Assembly: GCF_014762685.1 (NCBI RefSeq)
Contig: NZ_JABURM010000008.1
Span: 1 to 64,000, forward strand
DNA from: Gracilimonas sp.
Lineage (GTDB): Bacteria; Bacteroidota; Rhodothermia; Balneolales; Balneolaceae
DNA length: 64,000 nt
Direction of reading: 5' to 3'
The position numbers and the translations under genes are program-made. The notes under the pieces were generated by a model that was not told where the DNA came from, made no database searches, and worked only from the letters and a program-made list of their open reading frames with translations. How positions within the stretch are numbered: position 1 is the first letter of the stretch; the number at the start of each line of letters is the position of its first letter. Shown one piece after another: positions 53,138 to 62,838 of this stretch.

Positions 53138-54313
53138 ATGGCATTTCTAATCAAACGCGGTAAATACTACTATGTGAACTTTTACTCTGAAGACCTGGGT
53201 AAAAAGAATGTTCGGAAATCATTGGGCACCAGGCACAAGGATGTTGCTCAAAAAATGGTAACTGAACTCGAAAAACTGGAATCGTTAGGCAAGATCAATC
53301 CCTTTTCGAAAGGATTCAATCCTAAGAAGGTTTTACAAAGAAACACCAGTAATGAAACCACTGATTGTAACACGGTTAGTGAATCCATTGAATTATTCTA
53401 CAAATCAAAAAACCATCTCTCCCCGGCAACCATTGGAGCCTACCAGCGAGCTTTAGGTCATTTTGTAGAATTAAATGAGTTATCAGATGTGCATCCAACA
53501 AATGTACTGAGCTATCATTTTGAGAATGTGATCTTCAAAAAGAGCATTACTTCTGCTACAAGGCACTATTACTTTCGACATTTCCGGTCTTGGTGGAAGT
53601 TTCTGCTGAAAAAGAACATTGTGGAGAAGGATTACTTTCCTGAGATTAAAAAGGATTTGCCAAGAATTAGAGAAAATACCCGACCCAAAATGATTTCTGA
53701 GGAAGAACTTGGAATTCTTTTTAAGAAATTCGATGATGAGTTAGCCAGAAAGAAAGACTTACCTGAATTCGATCCTAATTTAGTCCAACACTGGTTCAAA
53801 CCGATCGTAGCATTGTATTTCTATGGTGGTCTCCGAAAACATGAGGCGGCTTATGACCCTGAGCTTTCGTACTCAGGACTAAAAGGTGAAAACCTGATCT
53901 ATGAAAGTAAAGAGCTTAGCTACATTTCACTACCACCCACCAAAGGTAGAAAAGAACGGTTAATTCCTATCATTAATGAATTGAAGAAAGAACTGGAGGT
54001 GTATTTAAAAGTTCGTGCTAAGATTAGTCCAAGTGATTATGTGTTTATTTACACGGGTGGAAATACAAAAGGTCAACCAGTTCGTGGAATGAGAGTGTAT
54101 AGGGAATTTAAACGCTACTGTAAGGAAGCCGGTATTCCAACTTCTCGTACTTTACATGGAATGAGACACCAAGCTGTAACTACTTGGATTGAGAAAGGAT
54201 TTCACACGGCTGAAGCGAGTTATATGGCTGGACATTCGAGCCAGAAAGTAACGGAAAAATACACCCATTTGACTGTGAAAAGACTTAAGGATAAAATGAA
54301 AGCTCTCTCCTGA
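53138..54313 (+). CDS. Tyrosine recombinase/integrase
   Basis: Site-specific recombinase that would catalyse insertion and excision of the island. 391 residues: an N-terminal arm-binding region (about 1-60), SAM-like core-binding domain (about 80-180) and catalytic domain with Arg233 in GGLRKHEA, Lys269 in PTKGRKER, His340 and Arg343 in LHGMRHQ, His366 in AGHSS and nucleophile Tyr375 in EKYTHL; all six active-site residues are present. It faces away from the tRNA, 228 nt downstream of it, the classic layout of a tRNA-integrated element. Intact, so the element may still be mobile. Confidence 0.93.
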   Translation: MAFLIKRGKYYYVNFYSEDLGKKNVRKSLGTRHKDVAQKMVTELEKLESLGKINPFSKGFNPKKVLQRNTSNETTDCNTVSESIELFYKSKNHLSPATIGAYQRALGHFVELNELSDVHPTNVLSYHFENVIFKKSITSATRHYYFRHFRSWWKFLLKKNIVEKDYFPEIKKDLPRIRENTRPKMISEEELGILFKKFDDELARKKDLPEFDPNLVQHWFKPIVALYFYGGLRKHEAAYDPELSYSGLKGENLIYESKELSYISLPPTKGRKERLIPIINELKKELEVYLKVRAKISPSDYVFIYTGGNTKGQPVRGMRVYREFKRYCKEAGIPTSRTLHGMRHQAVTTWIEKGFHTAEASYMAGHSSQKVTEKYTHLTVKRLKDKMKALS

Positions 54314-54428
54314 TTTATAAATTTATATGAGATTAAAACAATTTTATCAATTTTTAATTTGACTCTGTACCATACTCCAGGTCTTATATTGGTATTGAAT
54401 TATGTTTCGAATAAAAAGAGGAAATATC

Positions 54429-54575
54429 ATGCCATTTAAGAAAGGAGATGTTTATAAATGTCCAGATGAAAATTGTGGATGCGAGGTAACAGTAACTAAA
54501 GGAGCACCACCCAGTTGTGGTGGTAACCAAAACCCAACGTGCTGTTGTGGTAAAATTATGGAAAAGAAAGAATAA
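54429..54575 (+). CDS. Small cysteine-rich, probable metal-binding protein
   Basis: A 48-residue protein too short for routine ORF lists. It reads MPFKKGDVYKCPDENCGCEV, then TVTKGAPPSC, and a CCCG cluster, ending KIMEKKE: seven cysteines in 48 residues, arranged CxxxxCxC near the start and a later C plus a CCC run. This resembles small zinc-ribbon or metallothionein-like proteins. AGAGGA about 8 nt upstream is a fair ribosome site; an ATG 27 nt earlier (54402) is also in frame. It lies between integrase and MerR genes and has its own terminator (54592). Function by context: metal buffering, unproven. Confidence 0.75.
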   Translation: MPFKKGDVYKCPDENCGCEVTVTKGAPPSCGGNQNPTCCCGKIMEKKE

Positions 54576-54591
54576 CAATTAGTAATTAATG

Positions 54592-54619
54592 AGCCGGGTA
54601 TTATGCCCGGCTTTTCTTA
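54592..54619 (+). terminator. Intrinsic terminator after the Cys-rich gene
   Basis: AGCCGGG / CCCGGCT stem with a 7-nt loop, then TTTTCTT. It isolates the small Cys-rich gene from the MerR gene downstream. Confidence 0.85.
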
Positions 54620-54661
54620 ATAATTGATTGGTTTGTTAAACGTATAATAGAAGTCAGTGAA

Positions 54662-55123
54662 ATGATGAGAGAAAACCAGAATGAAAAGTATCAAGACATC
54701 ACCACTTTCAAAATTGGTGAAGTAGCTCGCCGTGCAAAAGTTAATAAAGAAACCGTCCGTTATTACGAAAAACGCAGTCTTATTCCCACACCTGACCGAA
54801 GACGATCAGGATATCGCATATTTACCCAACGGCATATCGACCAGATCAAATTTATCAAGCGTGCACAAGAGCTGGGATTCACGCTAAGCGAAATCAAGGA
54901 ATTGCTGGAGCTACGAATTGATGAGGACACTACTTGCTCAGAGATCAAAAGTGAAGCGCAAGAAAAATACCAAGATGTGGTGGAAAAGATCGAAGACCTA
55001 CAACGAATAAAGAATACCCTGGTAGATTTAATTGATTCTTGTGCTGGGGAAGGACCTAAAGGAGACTGTCCTATTTTAAAGGCTCTTGAAGGCGAAAATA
55101 AAAACATCCTTGGCAATAAGTGA
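54662..55123 (+). CDS. MerR-family metal-responsive regulator with mercury-sensor cysteine spacing
   Basis: Dimeric activator of the MerR family (153 aa): winged HTH (about 16-60; IGEVARRAKVNKETVRYYEKRSLI), long coupling helix and a C-terminal metal-binding end with Cys92, Cys127 and Cys136. The spacing, 35 and 9 residues, is the same as the Hg(II)-binding Cys82/117/126 of Tn501 MerR. No merA, merT or merP gene is in the window; the genes downstream are copper/silver efflux genes. It may control those or itself. An alternative start is the second Met (54665). Confidence 0.9.
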   Translation: MMRENQNEKYQDITTFKIGEVARRAKVNKETVRYYEKRSLIPTPDRRRSGYRIFTQRHIDQIKFIKRAQELGFTLSEIKELLELRIDEDTTCSEIKSEAQEKYQDVVEKIEDLQRIKNTLVDLIDSCAGEGPKGDCPILKALEGENKNILGNK

Positions 55124-55156
55124 ATTTTTGAAAGTGTTGATTAGATATAGATTTAT

Positions 55157-55287
55157 AACATAATTCGTTTACGATACTTTTGAGATAAGACAATAAACTT
55201 CGTTTAAAATTGGGTTTAGACTCATAATTAGTTCAACAGAATATTTGAAATTTGTCTAATTATGGATTTTGTTTATCGAATTATGTT
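55157..55287. repeat. Nested inverted repeats between the MerR and His/Cys-protein genes
   Basis: Outer arms AACATAATTCG (55157-55167) and CGAATTATGTT (55277-55287), inner arms CATAATTAG (55223-55231) and CTAATTATG (55256-55264). This nested dyad fills most of the 204-bp gap before the gene at 55328. It could hold regulator sites for the copper genes or be the remains of a miniature element. Confidence 0.5.
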
Positions 55288-55327
55288 CCATCTTTCATGG
55301 ATAGAATTAATTACATATACTTGAAAC

Positions 55328-55780
55328 GTGAAAATTTCTTTAACATATCGCTTTATTGCATCGGTGCTCAGTCTGAGTATCCTGATTGGGGTTTCGGTTC
55401 CAACCGGACTTCATGCTATGTCAAATGAACTATGTGAAGAGTTGCAGGAAATGGGAATCCATATGCAGGCTCAAAGTGAACATGCTGAAGATTGCCCAAT
55501 GACTGTTGAGTTTGCCGAAGTACCGGAACACCAACATCATACTGAAACCAATGAAGATCAAGACCTTGGTATTGTTTGTGCCTGCTCTGTTGACGAATTA
55601 TCAGTTAAGACCGAAGCTCCTTTATTTCAAAAAGTGAAAGTCAAGGTTCTGGCTGTTGTCCAGATAATTGCGGAAGTTCACACAAACCAAACTGAATCCG
55701 ACTATCACCACGCTATTCAAACTTCGGATTCCTATTCACCACCCCCCATCTTTTTAGCCAACGAGTCCTTTCTGATTTAG
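55328..55780 (+). CDS. Exported His/Cys-containing small protein
   Basis: 150-residue protein with a signal sequence (about 1-30) and a His/Asp/Glu-rich region (HAEDCPMTVEF, HQHHTETNEDQD) plus Cys residues in the CACSVDEL segment. A hydrophobic stretch near 105 and a conserved-looking end PPPIFLANESFLI. No named family I am sure of; the composition suits periplasmic metal binding. It is the first gene before cusA, so probably part of the copper/silver module. Function is inference from context. Confidence 0.7.
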   Translation: MKISLTYRFIASVLSLSILIGVSVPTGLHAMSNELCEELQEMGIHMQAQSEHAEDCPMTVEFAEVPEHQHHTETNEDQDLGIVCACSVDELSVKTEAPLFQKVKVKVLAVVQIIAEVHTNQTESDYHHAIQTSDSYSPPPIFLANESFLI

Positions 55781-55939
55781 GGATCGGTATATCTTTTCTC
55801 CCCTAAAGTCATTCCTGTAACGCCAGGAACCTTGATTCTTGTACTATCTATCTATTGTAAAAAATAGGCTTCAAGGTCTCAGATATCTATCGAGAGATGA
55901 TCACCTTTTTAATTGTACCGATTCATCAATAATAAACTC

Positions 55940-58900
55940 ATGCTAAATAAAACCATCCGGTTTTTCCTGGAAAATAAACTTGTAGCTGTACTATTCTTGC
56001 TAGTCTTAGTAGGCTGGGGACTTGCAGTAGCTCCCTTTAATTGGAATCTTGACTTTCTTCCTCGGGATCGTGTTCCTGTGGATGCTATTCCAAACCTTGG
56101 GGAGAACCAACAGATCGTGTATACCGATTGGGAAGGTCAATCTCCTCAGGATATAGAAGATCAGGTCACCTATCCTCTGACTACTCAATTACTGACTGTG
56201 CCTGGCATCAAAACCGTTCGAAGTAATTCGATGACCGGTCTTTCCATCATTTACATCATTTTCGAAGAGGATGTGGATTATTATTGGAGTCGCTCCCGCA
56301 TCCTTGAAAAACTAAACTCACTTCCGGCAGGCACTATTCCTCAAACTGCAAAGCCCGCCCTTGGTCCTGATGCTACCGGACTGGGGCAGATATTTTGGTA
56401 CACGCTGGAAGGCAGGGATCAAAGTGGAGAGCCCGCAGGTGGCTGGGACCCTCAAGAGTTACGGTCCATACAAGACTTTTATGTGAAATACGGACTATCA
56501 GGAGCTCAAGGTGTGGCAGAAGTTGCTTCCATTGGAGGGTATGTAAAAGAGTACCAGATTGACATCGACCCAAACAAACTAAAAACGTATGGGGTTACTC
56601 TGCCTGAAGTGATCGATGCAGTACGAAAAACCAATGCTGAGACCGGTGCCCGAACTATTGAGATGAATAACGTGGAATACCTGGTTCGGGGAATTGGGTA
56701 CATAGAAAACCTGGAAGATTTGGAATCTGCTGTGGTTAAAGTAGTGGATAATACGCCCATTCGAATTCAGGATGTTGCCTTCGTAAGTATGGGGCCTGCT
56801 CCACGAAGAGGTGTGCTGGATAAGGCTGGAGCAGAAGCCGTTGGTGGAGTAGTCGTAGCCCGGCAAGGTGCCAATCCCCAGCAGGTAATTGATAATATAA
56901 AAGCACAGATCAAAGAGATTTCTGCCGGCCTGCCTGTAAAAACCCTTGAAGACGGAACCGAATCTCAAGTCACCATTGTACCATTTTATGATCGCTCTAC
57001 GCTGATCTCTGAAACCTTGGGGACGCTCGAAGAAGCGCTCACACTTCAAATCCTGATTACCATTATCGTGATCGTTATAATGGTACTGAATTTGCGAACT
57101 TCGGTGCTAATTTCTGCCATGCTCCCCATCGCTGTACTCATGACCTTTATTGCCATGAAGTATTTTGGGGTGGATGCTAACATTGTGGCCCTTTCCGGGA
57201 TCGCTATTGCCATTGGTACCATTGTGGATATGGGAGTCATTCTTTCTGAAAATATGCTCCGGCATTTGGAAGAGATGGGGGAAGATGAATCACTTCTGGA
57301 AGTCATATACAATGCTACTGTTGAAGTTGCCGGGGCTGTATTGACGGCCATAACCACCACCATTGTGAGTTTTCTCCCGGTCTTTACGATGATCGCTGCC
57401 GAAGGGAAACTATTCAAACCATTGGCTTACACTAAAACCTTCGCGCTGATTGCTTCCATCATCATTACAATCACACTTATCCCACCCTTTGCCCATTGGT
57501 TCTTCGGGCTGAAGATCAATAATAAGAAATTAAAACTTAGTTGGAACGGTTTGCTGGTGATCGGAGGATTCATTGCCATGTTGACTGTTTCAGGTTGGGG
57601 TGGTCTGTTGATCATGGGCTTCGGGCTCATCAATGGCGTGGGATTCTTTTTAGGCGAAGAATATCACAAACGAATTCCATTTCTCAATAATGCGCTTTCT
57701 GTAGTAGTAGTCACCTGGCTACTGACAGAATACTGGCTTCCTTTTGGGCCATCGGTCTCTTTTGCAGGTAATTTGTTTTTTATCGTTTTAGTGATCGCCC
57801 TTATTCTTGCCACCTTCTGGCTCATCATCAAATATTATCAACCCATTATTAGTTGGTGCCTGGATCATAAAAAGATTTTTCTAACCCTTCCATCCTTTTT
57901 CGTGATTTTTGGGGTGGTAATTTGGCTGGGCTTTGCAACTACCTTTGGGTTTGTAGCCAAAAGCTTTAATACGGTCGGGGTTGATATAAGCGAAACATCC
58001 GTTTGGACTTCAGCGTCCGAAGCTTTTCCAGGACTGGGTGAAGAATTTATGCCTGCCCTGGATGAAGGAGCTTTCCTTTTGATGCCTACTACGATGCCTC
58101 ACGCCGGTGTAGAAGAGGCAGAAGACGTGATGCGTAAAATTGACCTGTCTGTTAACTCCATACCGGAAGTTGAAATGGTCGTTGGAAAAATGGGCCGGGC
58201 TGAATCAGCTTTGGACCCGGCACCTATCTCCATGTTCGAAAATGTGATTCAATATAAATCGGAATACAAAACGGATGAAAATGGCCGGCGGATGCGATTC
58301 GAGGTCAATGATTCAGGGGAGTTTGTAAGAGGTGAAGATGGAGAACTGATCCCGGATGAAAACGGTAAGTATTATCGCCAGTGGCGCGATCATATTCACT
58401 CCCCGGATGATATCTGGGATGAAATTGTAGCTGCCGCACGCATACCCGGAACCACCTCTGCCCCCAAACTTCAGCCTATTGAAACACGATTGATCATGTT
58501 GCAATCTGGCATGAGAGCCCCTATGGGGGTCAAAGTAAAGGGAAGTGATCTTCAAGAAATCGAAAATTTTGGTTTACAATTAGAAGATGTCCTGAAGAAT
58601 GCTGAAGGCGTAAAAGCTTCATCGGTATTTGCGGAACGTATTGTTGGTAAACCCTATTTGGAAGTTCATTGGAACCGGGAACAGTTAGCCCGCTACGGGT
58701 TATCCGTTCAAGACGTGCAGCAATTTATGTCGATGGGTGTGGGTGGGATGGCAGTCTCAACCTCCGTTGAAGGGCGTGAGCGATACCCCATTCGTGTTCG
58801 TTTTGCCCGAGAGTTAAGAGATAACCCTGAGGCTTTAAATGAACTTTTGGTTCCCACCAAAACGGGTGTTCAAGTACCTCTTTCACAACTGGCTGAGATC

Positions 58901-59698
58901 AAATACCGCCAAGGACCACAAGCCATCAAAAGCGAAGATACGTTCCTGGTGGGTTATGTAATCTTCGATAAGTTAGATGGCTTTGCTGAAATTGAAGTGG
59001 TAGAAAATGCCAGACGTGCTATTGAAGAAAGTGTGAACTCCGGTAACATAGCGGTTCCCGCAGGTATCAATTTTGAATTCGCGGGCAACTATGAGAATCA
59101 GGTCCGAGCTGAGAAACGGCTAAGCGTTATTCTGCCTATTGCGCTGGTCATTATCTTCCTGATCATGTATTTCCAATTTCGGTCTGTGGCTACTACATCC
59201 ATGATCTTCAGTAGCATTTTTGTGGCCTGGGCGGGGGGATTCCTGCTCGTCTGGCTTTACGGTCAAGGATGGTTTCTGAATTTTGATCTGTTTGGTCAAA
59301 ATCTTCGGGATCTGTTTCAAATGGGAACCGTGAACTTAAGTGTGGCCGTTTGGGTAGGTTTCATCGCCTTATTTGGAATTGCAGCTGACGGAGGCGTAGT
59401 GATGGCAACCTATCTCGACCAATTGTTCGATCGCAAGAAGCCGAAGACATCGGCCGAATTACGAGAAGTAGTGATAGAGGCAAGTACACGCAGAATTCGC
59501 CCGACACTCATGACGACAGCCACCACCATCCTTGCTTTGTTACCCGTCCTAACATCCACAGGCCGAGGCTCGGATATTATGGTGCCTATGGCAATCCCGA
59601 GTGTAGGTGGCATGTTCCTGCAAATCATCACATTACTGGTTATACCGGTCCTTTATTACATGTGGAAAGAATTTAAAATGAAAAAAGAATTGTCATGA
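55940..59698 (+). CDS. cusA: CusA/CzcA-type heavy-metal RND efflux pump
   Basis: Inner-membrane proton-driven exporter of Cu(I)/Ag(I) or divalent metals. From the ATG at 55940 it has 1252 residues (an earlier TTG at 55913 is unlikely). Features: transmembrane helices around 10-30, the transmembrane proton-relay region GIAIAIGTIVDMGVILSENM, the metal-pump hallmark GEEFMPALDEGAFLLMPTTMPH, and the C-terminal FGIAADGGVVMATYLDQ. An extra hydrophobic block of about 100 residues near 530-640, as in other Bacteroidota pumps, makes it longer than E. coli CusA. Its stop overlaps the tolC-like gene start (ATGA). Cu/Ag specificity is inferred from the Met-rich neighbour and the CusB partner. Confidence 0.93.
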   Translation: MLNKTIRFFLENKLVAVLFLLVLVGWGLAVAPFNWNLDFLPRDRVPVDAIPNLGENQQIVYTDWEGQSPQDIEDQVTYPLTTQLLTVPGIKTVRSNSMTGLSIIYIIFEEDVDYYWSRSRILEKLNSLPAGTIPQTAKPALGPDATGLGQIFWYTLEGRDQSGEPAGGWDPQELRSIQDFYVKYGLSGAQGVAEVASIGGYVKEYQIDIDPNKLKTYGVTLPEVIDAVRKTNAETGARTIEMNNVEYLVRGIGYIENLEDLESAVVKVVDNTPIRIQDVAFVSMGPAPRRGVLDKAGAEAVGGVVVARQGANPQQVIDNIKAQIKEISAGLPVKTLEDGTESQVTIVPFYDRSTLISETLGTLEEALTLQILITIIVIVIMVLNLRTSVLISAMLPIAVLMTFIAMKYFGVDANIVALSGIAIAIGTIVDMGVILSENMLRHLEEMGEDESLLEVIYNATVEVAGAVLTAITTTIVSFLPVFTMIAAEGKLFKPLAYTKTFALIASIIITITLIPPFAHWFFGLKINNKKLKLSWNGLLVIGGFIAMLTVSGWGGLLIMGFGLINGVGFFLGEEYHKRIPFLNNALSVVVVTWLLTEYWLPFGPSVSFAGNLFFIVLVIALILATFWLIIKYYQPIISWCLDHKKIFLTLPSFFVIFGVVIWLGFATTFGFVAKSFNTVGVDISETSVWTSASEAFPGLGEEFMPALDEGAFLLMPTTMPHAGVEEAEDVMRKIDLSVNSIPEVEMVVGKMGRAESALDPAPISMFENVIQYKSEYKTDENGRRMRFEVNDSGEFVRGEDGELIPDENGKYYRQWRDHIHSPDDIWDEIVAAARIPGTTSAPKLQPIETRLIMLQSGMRAPMGVKVKGSDLQEIENFGLQLEDVLKNAEGVKASSVFAERIVGKPYLEVHWNREQLARYGLSVQDVQQFMSMGVGGMAVSTSVEGRERYPIRVRFARELRDNPEALNELLVPTKTGVQVPLSQLAEIKYRQGPQAIKSEDTFLVGYVIFDKLDGFAEIEVVENARRAIEESVNSGNIAVPAGINFEFAGNYENQVRAEKRLSVILPIALVIIFLIMYFQFRSVATTSMIFSSIFVAWAGGFLLVWLYGQGWFLNFDLFGQNLRDLFQMGTVNLSVAVWVGFIALFGIAADGGVVMATYLDQLFDRKKPKTSAELREVVIEASTRRIRPTLMTTATTILALLPVLTSTGRGSDIMVPMAIPSVGGMFLQIITLLVIPVLYYMWKEFKMKKELS

Positions 59699-61041
59699 AA
59701 GAAGAAAATCGATTAAGGAACATTGAATATCCAATATTGAGCAGGATGGGAAGAAAGTCTTCAGCACTCTTTGCGAAACATCTGCACGCTCTGCTATTAA
59801 TTGTATTACTTGGCATAATTGCACTGCCTTTTACCGTGCAAGCTCAAACTATTGCAGAATACCAACAACAAGCAGCTAAGAATAATCCCGAGTTGAAGGC
59901 TGAATATCAGCACTATCTATCAGCTCTTGAAGAAAGTCCTATTGTTGGTACTTTGCCCGATCCGGAAGTTGCTTTTGCCTATTTCATCAGTCCGATTGAA
60001 ACCAGATTGGGACCACAAAAAGCAAGGATTTCACTAACCCAAATGTTTCCCTGGTTTGGGAGCCTCTCAGATAAACGATCAATATCGGAAGCGCAGGCTA
60101 AAGCGCAATACGAAGTATTTCAGGAGACCCGAAATCGACTGTTTTATCAAACCGAGAAAGCACTTATTGAACTTTATGAGTTGGACCAAAGCTTGGAGAT
60201 TGCCAACGAAAACCTCGACATCCTAAACTCATTAGTGGAGATAAGTTTGAGCCGATATGAAACAGATCAGGCTTCGCAGGTGGATGTGTTACGGGCACAA
60301 ATCGAACAGGAAGACCTGAAGACGCAAATTGCTTTGCTTGAAGACAATCGGAATGTGTTAATTCAAAAAGTGAATGAGCTTTTGAATGCTGAGCAAGAAC
60401 AGGTGATCACCTTGCCGGATACGTTAATTCCTGAAATGAGTATAGAAAGCGAGCCGGAACTACTGAATAAATTGGTTCAACAAAACCCGGCATTAAATCG
60501 CCTTAAATATCAGGAGGACTCCGCCCGCGAAATGAAAACGCTGGCAGTAAAAGACGGGAAACCATCCTTTGGCGTAGGCCTGGATTATATCTTCACCGAA
60601 GAACGCTCAGATGTACCAACGCTAGCTGATAATGGTAAAGATGCCATCATGGCCAGAGCCAGTTTCAAAATTCCCCTGTTCCGAAATAAATACAATGCCA
60701 AGGTTCAACAAGCAGAGCTGAATATTCAATCAGTACAGTCGCAAATAACAAACAAAGAGAACAAGCTGGAAACAGATTTATCCTCTTCATTGAGGGACTA
60801 TTATGATGCGCGGCGGCGGTTTGATTTGTATGACCAGAAGCAGATTCAACGAGTTAATCAGGCACTGAGCATTATGACACAGAACTATTCAACCGACAGC
60901 TCCAATTTTGAAGAAATTCTACGGATGCAGCGCAAGCTTTTGGGTTATCAGCTTAGCCGCATTCAGGCTTTGGTGGATATGCAGGTTTCATCGGCTTACA
61001 TCGATTACCTGACGGGCAAACACAACATTAATCTACAATAA
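59695..61041 (+). CDS. TolC-family outer-membrane efflux protein
   Basis: Outer-membrane channel of the tripartite pump. The 448 residues start with a long n-region and hydrophobic signal ending in FTVQAQ (start could also be Met18), followed by long amphipathic helices in two repeats, for example YQQQAAKNNPELKAEYQHYLSALEES and FEEILRMQRKLLGYQLSRIQALVDMQ. No lipobox. It overlaps cusA by 4 nt and precedes the cusB-like gene, giving the order A-C-B. Confidence 0.9.
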   Translation: MKEENRLRNIEYPILSRMGRKSSALFAKHLHALLLIVLLGIIALPFTVQAQTIAEYQQQAAKNNPELKAEYQHYLSALEESPIVGTLPDPEVAFAYFISPIETRLGPQKARISLTQMFPWFGSLSDKRSISEAQAKAQYEVFQETRNRLFYQTEKALIELYELDQSLEIANENLDILNSLVEISLSRYETDQASQVDVLRAQIEQEDLKTQIALLEDNRNVLIQKVNELLNAEQEQVITLPDTLIPEMSIESEPELLNKLVQQNPALNRLKYQEDSAREMKTLAVKDGKPSFGVGLDYIFTEERSDVPTLADNGKDAIMARASFKIPLFRNKYNAKVQQAELNIQSVQSQITNKENKLETDLSSSLRDYYDARRRFDLYDQKQIQRVNQALSIMTQNYSTDSSNFEEILRMQRKLLGYQLSRIQALVDMQVSSAYIDYLTGKHNINLQ

Positions 61042-61118
61042 ATAGACGTGTGATTTGAGCCATGAATAGTGAGAAAAACTAATCACTACTCTAATCTCAC
61101 AACTCAATACTTACAACT

Positions 61119-62813
61119 ATGAAAACAAAAAACATACTTATTTACTCTGGACTTATACTGGGTGGACTCTTACTCGGCTACCTCTTTTTCGGAGGGACTT
61201 CGGAACCACAAACACTTGAAGAGCATATATCAGAAACCCACACTGATGAGGAAGGCAATGTGGTTTATACGTGCAGTATGCACCCTCAGATAAGAGAAAG
61301 CGAGCCAGGAAATTGTCCAATTTGTGGCATGGAGTTAATTCCGGCCAATGATCTTGATGACAATGACTCAGAATCGCTCAACCCGAATGCTGTTACATTC
61401 TCGAAAGCCGCACTTGCGCTTGCTGAGGTTGAAACCACTCCGGTTAGAAAAGGAGTCCCAGTGGTTGAAACCCGGTTACCTGGCAAAGTGGCTGTAAATC
61501 AGAACTTGGTATCGAATGTGACGGCTCACTTCCCCGGTCGTGTTCGGGAGTTATATGTAGATTATACCGGTGATTACGTTCGTAAAGGGCAAAAACTGGT
61601 TTCTATTTATTCTTCGGAGTTAATTACGGCACAGAGTGAACTTTTGGAAACAGCCCGATTCAAAGAACAAAACCCTCGATTATATGAGTCTGCCCGGCGA
61701 AAGCTATTGCTTTGGGAATTTCCGGAAGAGACCATAAACCAGATTGAACAATCAGGAGAAGTGATGGAAGAGTTAGATTTTTTCTCACCAGTATCTGGCT
61801 ATGTATCACAGATCAATATCTCTCGGGAAGACCATATTCAGGAAGGTTCAATGCTATACCGGATCGCGAAGCTTTCTGAGGTATGGATTGAATTTGAGGC
61901 GTATGAATCGTCAGTCAATAATTTAAAAATCGGAGATAAAATTGATTTTACGGTGAGCTCCATTCCTGGGTATACCTATACCGGGGAAGTCAGCTTTATC
62001 CAGCCTTTTTTAAATGATAAATCTCGAACAGTAGAAATACGTATTACTGTGGATAATCCGAGAAATGAGATGAAACCCGGCATGTTTGCTGAAGGAGTTA
62101 TTTCTTCTCAATCAGACCAAGAACAGCAACTTCTTGTCCCCCGAAGTGCCGTGCTATGGACCGGAGAAAGGTCCATTGTGTTTGTGGATGTTTCCACAGC
62201 TGAAACTCCTGCTTTTGAAGCAAGGGAAGTTGTATTAGGCAAAAGGGCTGGTAACGAATATGTAATTGAATCTGGACTGGAAGTTGGTGAGCGTGTGGTA
62301 TCAAACGGCACATTTAAAGTGGACGCAGCCGCACAGCTTAGCGATAAACTCAGTATGATGAATAGAGAACCGGGCTCAGGAGCAAATCGCGGGGCACACG
62401 ATCACGGTGCTATGGACATGAATAACGGTGATATGAATGAATCCACTATGGATACAACTGAAGATCATTCAAATCATGAAATGGTTAAAAGCCTTGAGGT
62501 AGTAGTACCCCAGTACTTGAAACTTCGGGAGGCACTGTCCAAAGATGATTTTGAAACGGCTAAAGAACATGTCCGAGTGTTCTCAACGGATACATTCAGT
62601 GATATTGAAGAGCTCAGAGCCGAGTTCAAATCCATTTCAGAAACGCTTATTTCACGAATTGAAGAAGAAGGATATGAAGGAGCACTGTTCAAGCAATATT
62701 GCCCTATGTACGGCGGAGGAAGTACCTGGATAAGTGACAAAGAAGATATTGAAAACCCCTTTTATGGATCTCAAATGCACAACTGCGGAGAAACAGTTGA
62801 GCAGATGAATTAA
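61119..62813 (+). CDS. cusB: CusB-type periplasmic adaptor with heavy-metal-binding domain and DUF3347
   Basis: Membrane-fusion adaptor joining pump and outer channel. Order in 564 residues: membrane anchor (about 6-26), heavy-metal-binding domain with YTCSMHPQI and NCPICGMEL (about 50-73), lipoyl/barrel-sandwich and beta-barrel domains typical of HlyD adaptors (about 110-400), a Met/His/Asp-rich stretch (HDHGAMDMNNGDMNEST) and a C-terminal DUF3347 (about 462-560; KQYCPMYGGGSTWI and YGSQMHNCGE) that is linked to copper binding. These extra metal sites support Cu/Ag export. It follows the TolC gene by 77 nt. Confidence 0.92.
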   Translation: MKTKNILIYSGLILGGLLLGYLFFGGTSEPQTLEEHISETHTDEEGNVVYTCSMHPQIRESEPGNCPICGMELIPANDLDDNDSESLNPNAVTFSKAALALAEVETTPVRKGVPVVETRLPGKVAVNQNLVSNVTAHFPGRVRELYVDYTGDYVRKGQKLVSIYSSELITAQSELLETARFKEQNPRLYESARRKLLLWEFPEETINQIEQSGEVMEELDFFSPVSGYVSQINISREDHIQEGSMLYRIAKLSEVWIEFEAYESSVNNLKIGDKIDFTVSSIPGYTYTGEVSFIQPFLNDKSRTVEIRITVDNPRNEMKPGMFAEGVISSQSDQEQQLLVPRSAVLWTGERSIVFVDVSTAETPAFEAREVVLGKRAGNEYVIESGLEVGERVVSNGTFKVDAAAQLSDKLSMMNREPGSGANRGAHDHGAMDMNNGDMNESTMDTTEDHSNHEMVKSLEVVVPQYLKLREALSKDDFETAKEHVRVFSTDTFSDIEELRAEFKSISETLISRIEEEGYEGALFKQYCPMYGGGSTWISDKEDIENPFYGSQMHNCGETVEQMN

Positions 62814-62838
62814 TGTATAAATCAAAAACAGAGGTATC

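Noticed and set aside
54384-54578. 64-codon minus-strand frame
   Set aside because: Opposite the small Cys-rich gene. The plus-strand frame has an SD sequence, patterned cysteines and a terminator, so the minus frame is its shadow.
61119-62813. Mercury operon component
   Set aside because: The adaptor and pump are Cus/Czc type with copper-linked HMBD and DUF3347 domains; no MerA/T/P features appear despite the MerR cysteine spacing.
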